Shown: positions 24,226 to 32,223 of the stretch, piece by piece | How the letters are laid out: the number at the start of each line of letters is the position of its first letter | Position numbering within the stretch: the stretch's first letter is position 1 | NCBI GenBank assembly: GCA_003169735.1 | Contig: PNAP01000121.1 | Coordinates: forward strand, 1 to 41,587 | Source: Chloroflexota bacterium | GTDB lineage: Bacteria > Chloroflexota > Limnocylindria > Limnocylindrales > CSP1-4 | Length of the DNA: 41,587 nucleotides | Direction: 5' to 3' | The notes under the pieces: model-generated | The model's database searches: none | Told to the model about the DNA's origin: nothing | The model's input: the letters and a program-made list of their open reading frames with translations, nothing else | Program-made: the position numbers and the translations under genes

Positions 24226-24558
24226 ATGAGACAGATCACGCCGCTGGACCTGCGCCGTTCGCTCGGCTCGATACTTGACGCTGCGTCTGCCGGCGAGCGG
24301 TTCATGATCGAGCGTGACCATCGTCCGGTGGCGATGCTGGTCTCGGTCGAGGACGGGCAGCGGCTCGACGAGTCGCCGGACGATCTCCGCAAACGGCGGC
24401 TTGCTGCGCTGGACGCCATCGACGAGTACCGCGAGCGGATGGCGCGCTTGTATCCTCCCCAACCCGGCGATCCGACGGCGGTCGAACTGATTCGCCAGCT
24501 TCGGTCAAAGGACGATCCCGACGGGTACCCGGAGTATCCGGAGGACGGGGATGGCTGA
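24226..24558 (+). CDS. Phd/YefM-type antitoxin
   Basis: A 110-residue protein beginning MRQITPLDLRRSLGSILDAA, then GERFMIERDHRPVAMLVSVE, the Phd/YefM fold. The remaining half (about 48-110) is helical and acidic at the end (PDGYPEYPEDGDG), as expected for toxin-binding tails. It should repress its own promoter, which here has TATGAT directly before the start. Overlaps the PIN gene by eight bases. First gene of the accessory region right of the VOC gene. Confidence 0.82.
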   Translation: MRQITPLDLRRSLGSILDAASAGERFMIERDHRPVAMLVSVEDGQRLDESPDDLRKRRLAALDAIDEYRERMARLYPPQPGDPTAVELIRQLRSKDDPDGYPEYPEDGDG

Positions 24559-25093
24559 CCGGGTCGTCATCGACGCCTCAGTCGCCGTCGCGCTCGTACG
24601 AGAAGAGAGCGGCTCGCCCATCGCGCGTGGTCTGGTCACTTCTTGGACCGGCTCGGGGAGTGAGCTGTTGGTCCCATCGCACTTCTGGCTCGAGGTGACG
24701 TGGGCGCTGACGCGGCGTCCCGACCCTACGTCGGCGGTTGCGGTAGAAGCTCTCATCGCTCTCGATCGGCTTGGTCTACGAACGTTCGAGTTGGATCGAC
24801 CGCTGTTGCTCTTGGTCATCGAGGGCGTTGCGCAATTCCGACTTTCGACCTACGACGCCGCATACCTCGCACTCGCGCAGTCCACCGATTCCCGATTGGC
24901 GACGCTCGATCGGCGTCTTGCCGTCGCAGCCGTACGGGCCGGCATCACAGTTGAACCCGACCCACCCACCCGGCTCGCCGAGGACCGTGGGGCATACGGC
25001 TCCGAAGTCCACACTCGGGTCGATTGGGCTCATTCAGCCGTCGTCGGCGCCCACATCGCCGAGTTGCGCCGCCGCGCGATCGCCGGCGCTTAG
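24551..25093 (+). CDS. PIN-domain toxin
   Basis: A 180-residue PIN protein: MADRVVIDASVAVALVREES with Asp8, PSHFWLEVTWALTR with the middle Glu, and LSTYDAAYLALAQSTDSRLA then TLDRRLAVAA with the late acids. It is longer than most VapC proteins because of a C-terminal extension of about 45 residues (from about 135) without known domain. Pairing with the Phd-like antitoxin is clear from the overlap. Expected to be an RNase; target unknown. The 162 bases after it (25094-25255) show no gene. Confidence 0.85.
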   Translation: MADRVVIDASVAVALVREESGSPIARGLVTSWTGSGSELLVPSHFWLEVTWALTRRPDPTSAVAVEALIALDRLGLRTFELDRPLLLLVIEGVAQFRLSTYDAAYLALAQSTDSRLATLDRRLAVAAVRAGITVEPDPPTRLAEDRGAYGSEVHTRVDWAHSAVVGAHIAELRRRAIAGA

Positions 25094-25255
25094 CCGCCCT
25101 CACGCGCCAGACGAGGCCGCGAGTGGATGGCGCTGGAGCGGGCTGCATAAACGCGACGGCCGCCCAACCAGGAGCCCAGACCTTGTGTTGGACATATATC
25201 GTCGCTTCAGTCAGGTTGTGGGTGAACTCCAACGGAGCCGACGTGGAGGTGTCCT

Positions 25256-25927
25256 GTGTCCGGTCTCATCGATCCTCCGACCTCGCAAGGAACCATTTTC
25301 GCTGATGCTGGATCGCAATCAGCGGGTAGCGGCGGCGACGACGCTGGGGCCCGGGCGGTCGCGCTCGGTGACCTGTCGGATGACGACCGGGAGCGGCTCG
25401 TTACGTTCTACCACGTCCTCGAAGGGGTTCTCGGATGGATCATCAGACAGCCTGACCTCTTGCCCGGAGCGCTTGGCGCGAGCTATGCACGAGCTTGGAC
25501 GGCGGTGTTGCCGCGATTCGGTCAGGTTCGCAGCGTCATCGCGAGCGGTGCGATCGACGCTCGGCTCATCGAGTGCGGTCTGTACGGCGACCAGCTCGAC
25601 CTGAAGCTCGATGGGTGCTACCTCGCGTTGGAGAACATGGGCGTCGGTAACCCGCTGAATCCGATCAGAAGAGGTTTCGACAAGGGCAAGGAGCTGCTTG
25701 AGACGGGCATCGACAATGCGCTGGATGTGGCTGGCAAGGTTCGGCCATTCGTCGGCAACCTACTCGACTGGATGGACGTCGTCGCTGGGAGCGTCGCGAT
25801 CGGGTTTCCGCCGGCTGAGGCGATCACCGAAGTTAAGGACGGGGTGAAGGTGGGCCTCAAGACCGTCCGGATCGTGAAGGAACAGCGTGGTTCAGAAGGC
25901 GGCGCAGACGCCAGCGGAAACGCCTAA
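25256..25927 (+). CDS. Hypothetical soluble protein
   Basis: A 223-residue protein starting at GTG 25256, with GGAGGT six bases upstream. It has an acidic, Gly-rich first 40 residues, then helical sequence (DRERLVTFYHVLEGVLGWII, about 45-64) and a moderately hydrophobic stretch (LLDWMDVVAGSVAIGFPPAE). I recognise no family. It stands alone between the TA module and the first DUF2075 piece, on the opposite strand to the latter. GC is lower than in the genes before the island. Function unknown. Confidence 0.6.
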   Translation: MSGLIDPPTSQGTIFADAGSQSAGSGGDDAGARAVALGDLSDDDRERLVTFYHVLEGVLGWIIRQPDLLPGALGASYARAWTAVLPRFGQVRSVIASGAIDARLIECGLYGDQLDLKLDGCYLALENMGVGNPLNPIRRGFDKGKELLETGIDNALDVAGKVRPFVGNLLDWMDVVAGSVAIGFPPAEAITEVKDGVKVGLKTVRIVKEQRGSEGGADASGNA

Positions 25928-25981
25928 CGCGAGGAATGTTCGGGACCTGACCACGACGTACTGGGCCTGATACGGAACGAC

Positions 25982-26517
25982 TCACTGGTAGTCGACGGCC
26001 GTCTCGGCTGCCTGCGCAAGCCGAACCGACCTTCGCTCCAGCCGGCTCAGCACGAAGTCGCGCGTCTGGGGGTCGATGAAGTGGACGTAGCAGCCCCTGA
26101 GGCCGCGGGTCAAGAGGACGCGGTAGACGGCCTTCGCGTAGTCGGCGAACTGCTCGCGCGAGACCTGCTTGCTGCTGACGAAGCGGTCCTTCGATTCTTC
26201 GGGCTGGCCGACCCAGCCGACCCCGGGGCGGTAGACGAGGTCGCGCCCGAAGATCACGCCCACGTAGTCGAACTCGAAGCCCTGCGCGGTGTAGACGCAG
26301 CCGACCTGGTCGATGCCGCCCGGATCGCTGGCCCAGAAGTCGGAGCTCGGGATGCCCTTGGCCAGTCGACCGCGCTCGCCCCGAGCGTTCCACGGCATCC
26401 GCCAGTCGCCGACGACGACATCATCGACCAGCTCGCCCGATGCTTCGGGATCCGACCACGGCCAGCAGAAGCCGGCCACGAGTCGAGCCGTCGCCCCGGC
26501 CATCGCCTGCCGGCGGA
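25982..26517 (-). pseudogene. DUF2075 (COG3410-type) ATPase, C-terminal fragment A
   Basis: An open frame of 173 residues from 26503 equals only the C-terminal quarter of a DUF2075 protein: FCWPWSDPEASGELVDDVVV, SDPGGIDQVGCVYTAQGFEF, DYVGVIFGRDLVYRPGVGW and TRGLRGCYVHFIDPQTRDFV. Intact members are Schlafen/DUF2075-type helicase-like ATPases of 600 or more residues; Walker A and B lie in the missing part. Similarity to pieces B and C breaks off near 26517, at the codons for RGQAMAG. It keeps the true C-terminus, so it could be the original locus with its front lost. No start or ribosome site is convincing. Confidence 0.8.
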
Positions 26518-26538
26518 CTTCGCAGCCCTTCCGGCCGC

Positions 26539-26643
26539 CGTTCCAACCGACACAGCACGAAGTCGCGTCTCTGAAGATCGGTGAAGTGGAGGTAGCAGCA
26601 GTCCGGCCGCGGGTCAGGAGGACGCGGTAGCCGGCCTTCGGGC
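26539..26643 (-). pseudogene. DUF2075 C-terminal fragment A', frameshifted
   Basis: The sequence CAGCACGAAGTCGCG and the following 90 bases repeat the stretch at 26043-26140 with substitutions and a length change that breaks the frame. The minus strand still reads YRVLLTRG. It sits immediately beyond fragment A, so the gene end is present twice within 600 bases. The rest of 26518-26734 has no gene. Confidence 0.7.
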
Positions 26644-26734
26644 GAAGCCTTGGTCCTTCAATTCATCGAGTGGCGCAAGAGCACTCGTGTCGGCACTGTA
26701 GTATCACGTGGTTGACGAAGTTAGGGAGGACAGC

Positions 26735-27892
26735 GTGGATACCAACTCGGCACTCGCCGCATTCGTCGCGTCCGTCGTCGCAGCCATCGCAGGTGCGATT
26801 GTCGGCGCCTTGATCACGCGTCGACTTGCAGCTGCGAGGCCAGTCCTTCTGGTTGACACCGTTGACATCTCGAACAGTGCGATACCGGGGGGCGCAGTCG
26901 TCACCCCGAGGAAGGAGCTCGTAACCGCCTGCAATCTCCATCCATTCATCGGCATGCAGCTCGTCATGTCATCCAATCGTCGCGTCAAAGAGTCCGAGTA
27001 CGTCGATTGGCTCGGTGAAGTGGAGCGAACTCTGGACGACCTGTTGGCTATCCAACTTCCTGCGATGAAGGCGGTTGGGGATCAATTAGCACAAGGCCTT
27101 GCAACGAAGAATTTTGAGCTCATCGAGCGCCTCTGGGGCCAAGAGCAGGACTTGATTTGGCCGTACGTCGAGAGTGCTTGGATACGAGACGACTTCGTCT
27201 TCAGTACCAGGGAGCCGACCTACAGCGAGCACAGCGAGGCCCGAGTCGTAATAGTCGACGAAGACGGCGACTTCATTCTCCAACTACCGAAGTCACCAGT
27301 AAACCTTGCATTCATCTGGACCAGGCGCGTTGGTTCAATGCAGGCTAGGACCAAGGAACTGGCAAGTCGCGCATCCAAGGCGATCGCCTATCGAATCGTT
27401 GATGACTTGAACGACATCGCGAATTTCTTGGTCTCCGCCGAGAAACTCTACGAAGGTCCCGCAAAGGATTTGCGTAATGGCATATTGCGCGAATTGCAGA
27501 ACTACCAGCGCTTGAGTGTAACCGGACAGGTGAGCAACATCGGGAGCGCAGGATTCTCGGTGCTGAATCTAGCCCACCTTTCGATCCATTTGCAGGGATA
27601 CCCAACTCCATCCGGTTTGGCCGCTTCTGACTTGCGGCTGGCCCTCATGTTGGGCGACGATCAGAGCAACTTCGAAACACCGATTACGGTTCCGGGCGGT
27701 CAAGTACGGCGGTTTCACGCGACTGCTACGAAGAGGCTCGGCGATCTCACCGAACAAGCGACTGTTAGGAGTGCGTACGAGGGCGCTGAACGGCCGTTCG
27801 CGTTCGAGATCGATGCCGTGCTGCCCGGTTCAGCGCGCACGCGAAGATTCGCAGTGACGGGACTGTTTCATTCTCGGTCCGGTGGCGACTGA
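26735..27892 (+). CDS. N-terminally anchored protein of unknown function
   Basis: A 385-residue protein started at GTG 26735 because GGGAGG lies five bases upstream. One membrane helix (about 6-28, AAFVASVVAAIAGAIVGALI) is followed by RRLAAARP, so the bulk lies in the cytoplasm. The middle is helical (about 70-250, with EYVDWLGEVERTLDDLLAIQ); the last 130 residues look beta-rich (LNLAHLSIHLQGYPT, NFETPITVPGGQVRRFHATA). I recognise no family. It lies alone between DUF2075 fragments A' and B and is lower in GC than the chromosomal genes, so it is probably acquired cargo. Confidence 0.7.
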   Translation: MDTNSALAAFVASVVAAIAGAIVGALITRRLAAARPVLLVDTVDISNSAIPGGAVVTPRKELVTACNLHPFIGMQLVMSSNRRVKESEYVDWLGEVERTLDDLLAIQLPAMKAVGDQLAQGLATKNFELIERLWGQEQDLIWPYVESAWIRDDFVFSTREPTYSEHSEARVVIVDEDGDFILQLPKSPVNLAFIWTRRVGSMQARTKELASRASKAIAYRIVDDLNDIANFLVSAEKLYEGPAKDLRNGILRELQNYQRLSVTGQVSNIGSAGFSVLNLAHLSIHLQGYPTPSGLAASDLRLALMLGDDQSNFETPITVPGGQVRRFHATATKRLGDLTEQATVRSAYEGAERPFAFEIDAVLPGSARTRRFAVTGLFHSRSGGD

Positions 27893-27945
27893 TTGGCTTT
27901 GTAATGGCTTCTTGGGTGTTAGGGGCCGTAGCAACCGGTCATGGC

Positions 27946-28294
27946 AACGCGCTCGCCTCGGGCATTCCACGGCATCCGCCAGTCACTGACGACGACATCG
28001 TCGACCAGTTCGCCGAACGCCTCGGAATCCGACCACGGCCAGCAGAAGCTAGCCACCAGTCGAGCCGTCGCGCCCACCATCGCCTGCCCGCGGATTAGGC
28101 CGTCGAGGCCCTCGACCGTGTCGACCACCCGGAAGTCGAAGGCGTCGTCGGTCAGCCAGAGCACCTGGGGCGTCCAGAGCACTTGGGGCGTCACGAGCAC
28201 CTGGGGCGTCCGCTCGACGTCCAGCGCGTTGTCGACCCACTGGATGAAGGCGTCCGACCCGTTTGCCCGGAACTGCGCCTCCAGCTCGAACTCG
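27946..28294 (-). pseudogene. DUF2075 internal fragment B
   Basis: On the minus strand this reads QFRANGSDAFIQW-like sequence, LTDDAFDFRVVDTVEGLDGL, then FCWPWSDSEAFGELVDDVVV and WRMPWNARGER before losing similarity. It overlaps fragments A and C in content but keeps neither end of the gene. A stretch coding TPQVLW is present three times because of an 18-bp tandem repeat. The 485-base gap 27893-28377 contains this fragment and the promoter of the kinase operon only. Confidence 0.8.
28158..28211. repeat. 18-bp tandem repeat, three copies
   Basis: AGAGCACCTGGGGCGTCC (28158-28175), then 28176-28193 and 28194-28211 with two changes each. Fragment C has only one unit at the matching place, so the array grew after the fragments separated. 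It keeps the reading frame (six codons per unit). Confidence 0.85.
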
Positions 28295-28341
28295 CCTATT
28301 CATCGCGTGAGGAGGAATAGGTTCGGCCGTCGCGTTTGCAG

Positions 28342-28371
28342 TTGCTCTGGCCACTTGACACCGAGTAGACT
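28342..28371 (+). promoter_or_regulatory. Promoter of the kinase-REC-SIR2 operon
   Basis: TTGCTC (28342-28347) and TAGACT (28366-28371) are 18 bases apart. TAGACT ends six bases before the GTG at 28378, so the message is probably leaderless. Confidence 0.5.
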
Positions 28372-28377
28372 GCGGGC

Positions 28378-30255
28378 GTGGGTAAACGCGAGAGCGCTGG
28401 CGGCTCCGATCTCAGCAGAAGCGGCGCGTCATGGGCGACCAGAAGAAGCCGTCTTCTAAAGGATTTGCAGGAGCTCCTTGACGAAGTCGCCGTAGACAGA
28501 GACCGAAATGCCGTCCTCCAGCAACTTAACGATGAGATCGCCCAAGCGACACTGTCCCCTCAGCGAGTGCTCAACTTCATCGTGGACAAGTGCATCCAAA
28601 TGACCGGATCGCAGCACGGTCAGGTTGTGGAGCTCCGGCGCGGCCACCTGTTGGTCACCGCTTGCTCGGATCGTTCGAGAATCGGCACTGAGCTGCCGAC
28701 CCAAGGGTCTCTTTGCGGCCTAGTGTTTCGGACTGGTAAGCCTCGCTACGTTCGGGACGTGACGGGGTTCAAGCCATACGTTCGGTTCAACCCAGAAACC
28801 CGGAGTGAATTGGCATTACCCGTGCGACGTCCTGGTCACTCCGGCCTCCTAGCGATCTTGAACATCGAGCGCAACATCACGGGGCCGTTCGATGACTCCG
28901 CCCTTGCCTTCGCAGATCTATTGGCCGGGCACGTTGCATTAGCGTTGCAAGAAGCTCGGTTGTGGAGGGCCATAGCTGACCTACAGCGGCTGGGTGCCGA
29001 CATCTTGGCCGGCCGGGTCGAGCTATCCCGCAGTCATGAGAGACTGCTGGAATCCGTTCAGGACTCTCTGGGGTACACCAACGCCCAGCTTCTGGGATAC
29101 GAAGGTGACGCCTTCCGCATCCTGGCAAGCAGCCACCCATCGGACGTGGGACTTCGGGTCGGAGCGACGAACTCCGTTGTGGGCAAGTACCTGCTGGAAG
29201 AGGGCGAGCGCCAACTGTTAGCGATCGGCGATCTCCCCAGATCGCGATATCGACGAACATACCTGCCGCTGATGAACGGCGGCCACAGCGGCATGCGAAG
29301 TGAAGTAATTGTGCCTCTGCTCGAGCGAGACCTACTTATCGGCGCTTTGAATGTTGAATCGCCACGTCGGTACGCCTATTCATCCTTCGACCAGGAACTC
29401 CTCGAGCTGATTGCAGCCCCACTCGGCCACGCCCTGGCCGTAACTTACGAGGTGTCCACGCAGGCAAGCAGGGAGCGCATGGCACGCGCAAAGGCTTCTC
29501 TCACAGCCCTAGGTTACGTCGCAGACAGTGCCCTGCACGAGCACGGCAATGCTCTGGGTGATTTGCACGGTAATGTCGCACACGTCCGATCACTCCTGGA
29601 GAAGGCAGGCACGCGGACAATCGAGGGTCACGACGTGGTGCATTTGCTCTCGCAGGTTGAGGAGGGTCTGGCCGAAGTCGGTGTCGGTATCGGTCAACTT
29701 GTCGATGGGGTCAATCCGAGCCAAGCCCGTTTCGACTCCAAGGATTTGGACTTGGCAGTAGTAGCCGAAGCAGCTGTTGAACGAGCAAGGTCAACATGGA
29801 GCCGCGAAAGTATTACATTCTCGTACCGTTCTGCCTTAGCGGAGGGCCCAGCGGAAGTCCGCCCTTCAGTTTCTGGGCGGCCGTTGGTGCATCTGACGGA
29901 CCAATTCGGCGGAGTTCTGGACGACCTGATTGACAACGCTGTGCGCGCGGTGCTCCTCGCGAAGAGACAGGGAACTGTCCTACTGGAGGTCGACCTACCT
30001 GACCCACTTCATGCGCGGTTGAGAATAACCGACAACGGCATCGGCATTGCTCCCGACAAGTTGGCAGAGGTACTCCAGCTGGGGTACACGACGAAGGATC
30101 GGCCAGGAGCTTCGGGCCTCGGACTGTGGCTAGCGATGCTCTACGTAGAACAGCGAGGCGGTCGCATCGTGCCGATTTCGAAGCAAGGTGAGTGGACGAC
30201 GATGGAGCTTGTGTTCCCTTTGAGCGGTACCGCAACGTGGTTGGAGGCCCCCTAG
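28378..30255 (+). CDS. Cytosolic double-GAF histidine kinase
   Basis: A 625-residue soluble kinase. A coiled N-terminus (about 20-58) is followed by GAF domain 1 (about 60-195, FRTGKPRYVRDVTGFKPYVR) and GAF domain 2 (about 205-355, SEVIVPLLERDLLIGALNVE). The dimerisation helix region has LHEHGNAL in place of the usual AHExxNPL, making His387 the likely phosphoacceptor. The HATPase has DDLIDNAVRA (515-524), DNGIG (552-556) and GASGLGL (577-583), so ATP binding looks intact. GAF domains sense small molecules or nucleotides in the cytoplasm. The stop is two bases from the next gene, a receiver protein, which it likely phosphorylates. Lower GC than the chromosome. Confidence 0.85.
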   Translation: MGKRESAGGSDLSRSGASWATRRSRLLKDLQELLDEVAVDRDRNAVLQQLNDEIAQATLSPQRVLNFIVDKCIQMTGSQHGQVVELRRGHLLVTACSDRSRIGTELPTQGSLCGLVFRTGKPRYVRDVTGFKPYVRFNPETRSELALPVRRPGHSGLLAILNIERNITGPFDDSALAFADLLAGHVALALQEARLWRAIADLQRLGADILAGRVELSRSHERLLESVQDSLGYTNAQLLGYEGDAFRILASSHPSDVGLRVGATNSVVGKYLLEEGERQLLAIGDLPRSRYRRTYLPLMNGGHSGMRSEVIVPLLERDLLIGALNVESPRRYAYSSFDQELLELIAAPLGHALAVTYEVSTQASRERMARAKASLTALGYVADSALHEHGNALGDLHGNVAHVRSLLEKAGTRTIEGHDVVHLLSQVEEGLAEVGVGIGQLVDGVNPSQARFDSKDLDLAVVAEAAVERARSTWSRESITFSYRSALAEGPAEVRPSVSGRPLVHLTDQFGGVLDDLIDNAVRAVLLAKRQGTVLLEVDLPDPLHARLRITDNGIGIAPDKLAEVLQLGYTTKDRPGASGLGLWLAMLYVEQRGGRIVPISKQGEWTTMELVFPLSGTATWLEAP

Positions 30256-30257
30256 TC

Positions 30258-31067
30258 ATGCCGCGACTACTGATTGTTGATGACCAGGAACGATGGATAA
30301 CCAATTTGTTGCGATGGTTACCAGAGGAGCTTGGCGAGCGCGACATCGCCCGAACGCCACCTGTAGCGAAGGAGTTTCTAACCAAGTTTCGCTATGACCT
30401 AGTGTTACTCGATCTTTCGATGAACACTCGCGACCGCGCCAATCGCGACAACGAGGCCATCCAGTCATACCTGGCTCAGCGCCCTGAAGGCACGCTCTAC
30501 CTAGTTGTGTCGGGAGCAATCTATCGCGAAGAGGTACGCGACGCACTAAAGGCGAATGGGGCGTGGGACGTCGTCGTGAAGCAAACGATGGATCCCGAGA
30601 AGTTGGTGGAGTTGGTCAGGCAAGGGCTGGATGCGAGCAGGGTCCATCAACACGTCTTGGTCGCTGATGCTCGACGGCGAATGATGAGCGACTTGAGGCT
30701 AGAGCACTCAATCATGACGGCCCTCCATGTCCGGGACGGCGCGAGAGGGCTGTATGCGGCCTTAGACGCGCTCTTCGCGAGATTGGCACCCGTTGCGAGG
30801 CATCACCAGAGACCTCAGCTAATAGTTGATGGCGCCTTTGTCTTCGGTCTTTTGTGGAGTCGTCAACGTGGCACGGCCGTGTCGTTCGTCGGCAGTAGTG
30901 AGTCGGTAAGTCCTGTAGAGGCGGCAGCTGCACTGTCAACGTGGCTCGGTTACGACAGGATAGTCGGCGCCACAATGACTGTGGAGTCCCACGCAGCCAG
31001 GTTCTTGGTGTGGGACGAGCCGTCACTCCCAACGGATCGGTTTGATCTTCCGCTAATAGCAGACTAG
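30258..31067 (+). CDS. Receiver-domain protein with unknown C-terminal domain
   Basis: A 269-residue protein. Residues 1-125 are a receiver domain: acids Asp8-Asp9 in LLIVDDQE, phosphoacceptor Asp52 in YDLVLLDLSM, Ser85 in YLVVSGAI and Lys108 in DVVVKQT. Residues 130-269 fit no output domain I know; there is no helix-turn-helix. The segment LEHSIMTALHVRDGARGLYA then AALDALFARL is helical and PQLIVDGAFVFGLLWSRQRG is strand-like. Start ATG 30258 follows the kinase stop directly. Three bases separate its stop from the SIR2 gene. Probably controls the SIR2 protein by contact rather than transcription; this is inference. Confidence 0.82.
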   Translation: MPRLLIVDDQERWITNLLRWLPEELGERDIARTPPVAKEFLTKFRYDLVLLDLSMNTRDRANRDNEAIQSYLAQRPEGTLYLVVSGAIYREEVRDALKANGAWDVVVKQTMDPEKLVELVRQGLDASRVHQHVLVADARRRMMSDLRLEHSIMTALHVRDGARGLYAALDALFARLAPVARHHQRPQLIVDGAFVFGLLWSRQRGTAVSFVGSSESVSPVEAAAALSTWLGYDRIVGATMTVESHAARFLVWDEPSLPTDRFDLPLIAD

Positions 31068-31069
31068 CC

Positions 31070-32209
31070 GTGGCGAGGCTGTTCCCCTCGGCCCTCCTCG
31101 AGGCGTTTGCACCGGCGGAAGGACAGAGTCAGGTCGTGCTCTTTCTTGGTGCTGGTCCATCGACATCGGTCGGACTGCCGGGTTGGCCAGACTTGGTGAT
31201 GCGGGTGGCCCAACGCCTGGGCTTCGGAGATGACGTTGGTCCCGCGATAGCCCGCGGCGACTATCTTGATGCTGTCAACCACCTAGTGCGCTGCACGTCC
31301 GAGGCCGAGGTGCAAGAAGTTGTTTCGACGGAGATTACGTCCAAGACGGCGACTGCTTCGTTGCGCCTGCATCGGCTACTGTTGAGCATTCCCTGGAATG
31401 GGATTCTCACGACGAATTACGACACTTTGCTTACGAGAGCTGATTCTGACGCGCGATATGAGTTGCCTGTCAGTTGGCGTACGTCCAATCTTCGTCAGCA
31501 GTTTGGTCGGAAGTTTGTGGTGCATGTGCACGGGACCGCGTCTGATCCCGAAACGATTGTATTGAGCAGGAGAAGCTACGACGACATTTCGTTGCGCGGT
31601 GGCCGCGAAATGCGTCAATTTCTGATGACCGTTTTCGAGACTCGCGTCGTGTTGTTTGTTGGATTCGCCTTTCGGGATCAACACCTTGATGACTTGCTAC
31701 GAGACATGGTAGATGTCGGCGCGATTGGAGCGGAGTCAGCATACGCACTTGTGCCTTCGCGAGTGCGAGCGGATCCGACACTGGAAGGGAGGCTACGCGA
31801 GCGGCACGTGCGACCGATTCTGTTACCCGCTAGGAAAGACCGCGGGGCGGCTGCAATTGCCGCTTGGTTGCGAATGTCCAGTCGCGCCATCACCGCCCTC
31901 GAGACCGGAAGGTTACGAGCCGTCCGAGCGGCTCGCCCGACGGCTGTTCTAAGCGCTGTCCGCGAAGCAATGCTCGACGCGGCGAGTCGTAATCTGTTGG
32001 AAACGGCGCTGCGTGTTTTGCCTAACCGCCCAGACCTTGAGGGGTGGTTACCGAGTTCGCCAATCGACCGATCCGTCGATTGGTTGCTCGACAGACTCTC
32101 CACTAGTGAGGTGCGCTCTTTGATGTCCCATCTTTGGACGATAGAGCCGCGTCCATTACTGGAAGACGTCTTGTCGGCCTTCCCGCCGGAGTCGAGGAAA
32201 GCGCCTTGA
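31070..32209 (+). CDS. SIR2-like NADase-type protein
   Basis: A 379-residue protein with a SIR2_2-type domain over about residues 20-250: NAD-binding LFLGAGPSTSVGLPGWPDL (Gly27-Gly29), LTTNYDTL (113-120), catalytic His154 in VVHVHGT, and VGFAFRDQHLDDLL (197-210). This branch lacks the zinc cysteines of deacetylases and, in defence systems such as Thoeris, DSR and SIR2-pAgo, degrades NAD to stop infection. Residues 260-379 are helical with no recognised domain. The GTG start lies three bases after the receiver gene. Effector role is inferred from family and operon. Confidence 0.87.
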   Translation: MARLFPSALLEAFAPAEGQSQVVLFLGAGPSTSVGLPGWPDLVMRVAQRLGFGDDVGPAIARGDYLDAVNHLVRCTSEAEVQEVVSTEITSKTATASLRLHRLLLSIPWNGILTTNYDTLLTRADSDARYELPVSWRTSNLRQQFGRKFVVHVHGTASDPETIVLSRRSYDDISLRGGREMRQFLMTVFETRVVLFVGFAFRDQHLDDLLRDMVDVGAIGAESAYALVPSRVRADPTLEGRLRERHVRPILLPARKDRGAAAIAAWLRMSSRAITALETGRLRAVRAARPTAVLSAVREAMLDAASRNLLETALRVLPNRPDLEGWLPSSPIDRSVDWLLDRLSTSEVRSLMSHLWTIEPRPLLEDVLSAFPPESRKAP

Positions 32210-32223
32210 CTCGGCCTTCGAGT

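Noticed and set aside
28158-28211. CRISPR-like array
   Set aside because: Three contiguous 18-base units with no spacers; a plain tandem repeat.
28378-32209. Known Detocs system
   Set aside because: A kinase and receiver protein are present, but I see no PNP-type effector and no DtcB-like protein. Only an analogy is claimed.
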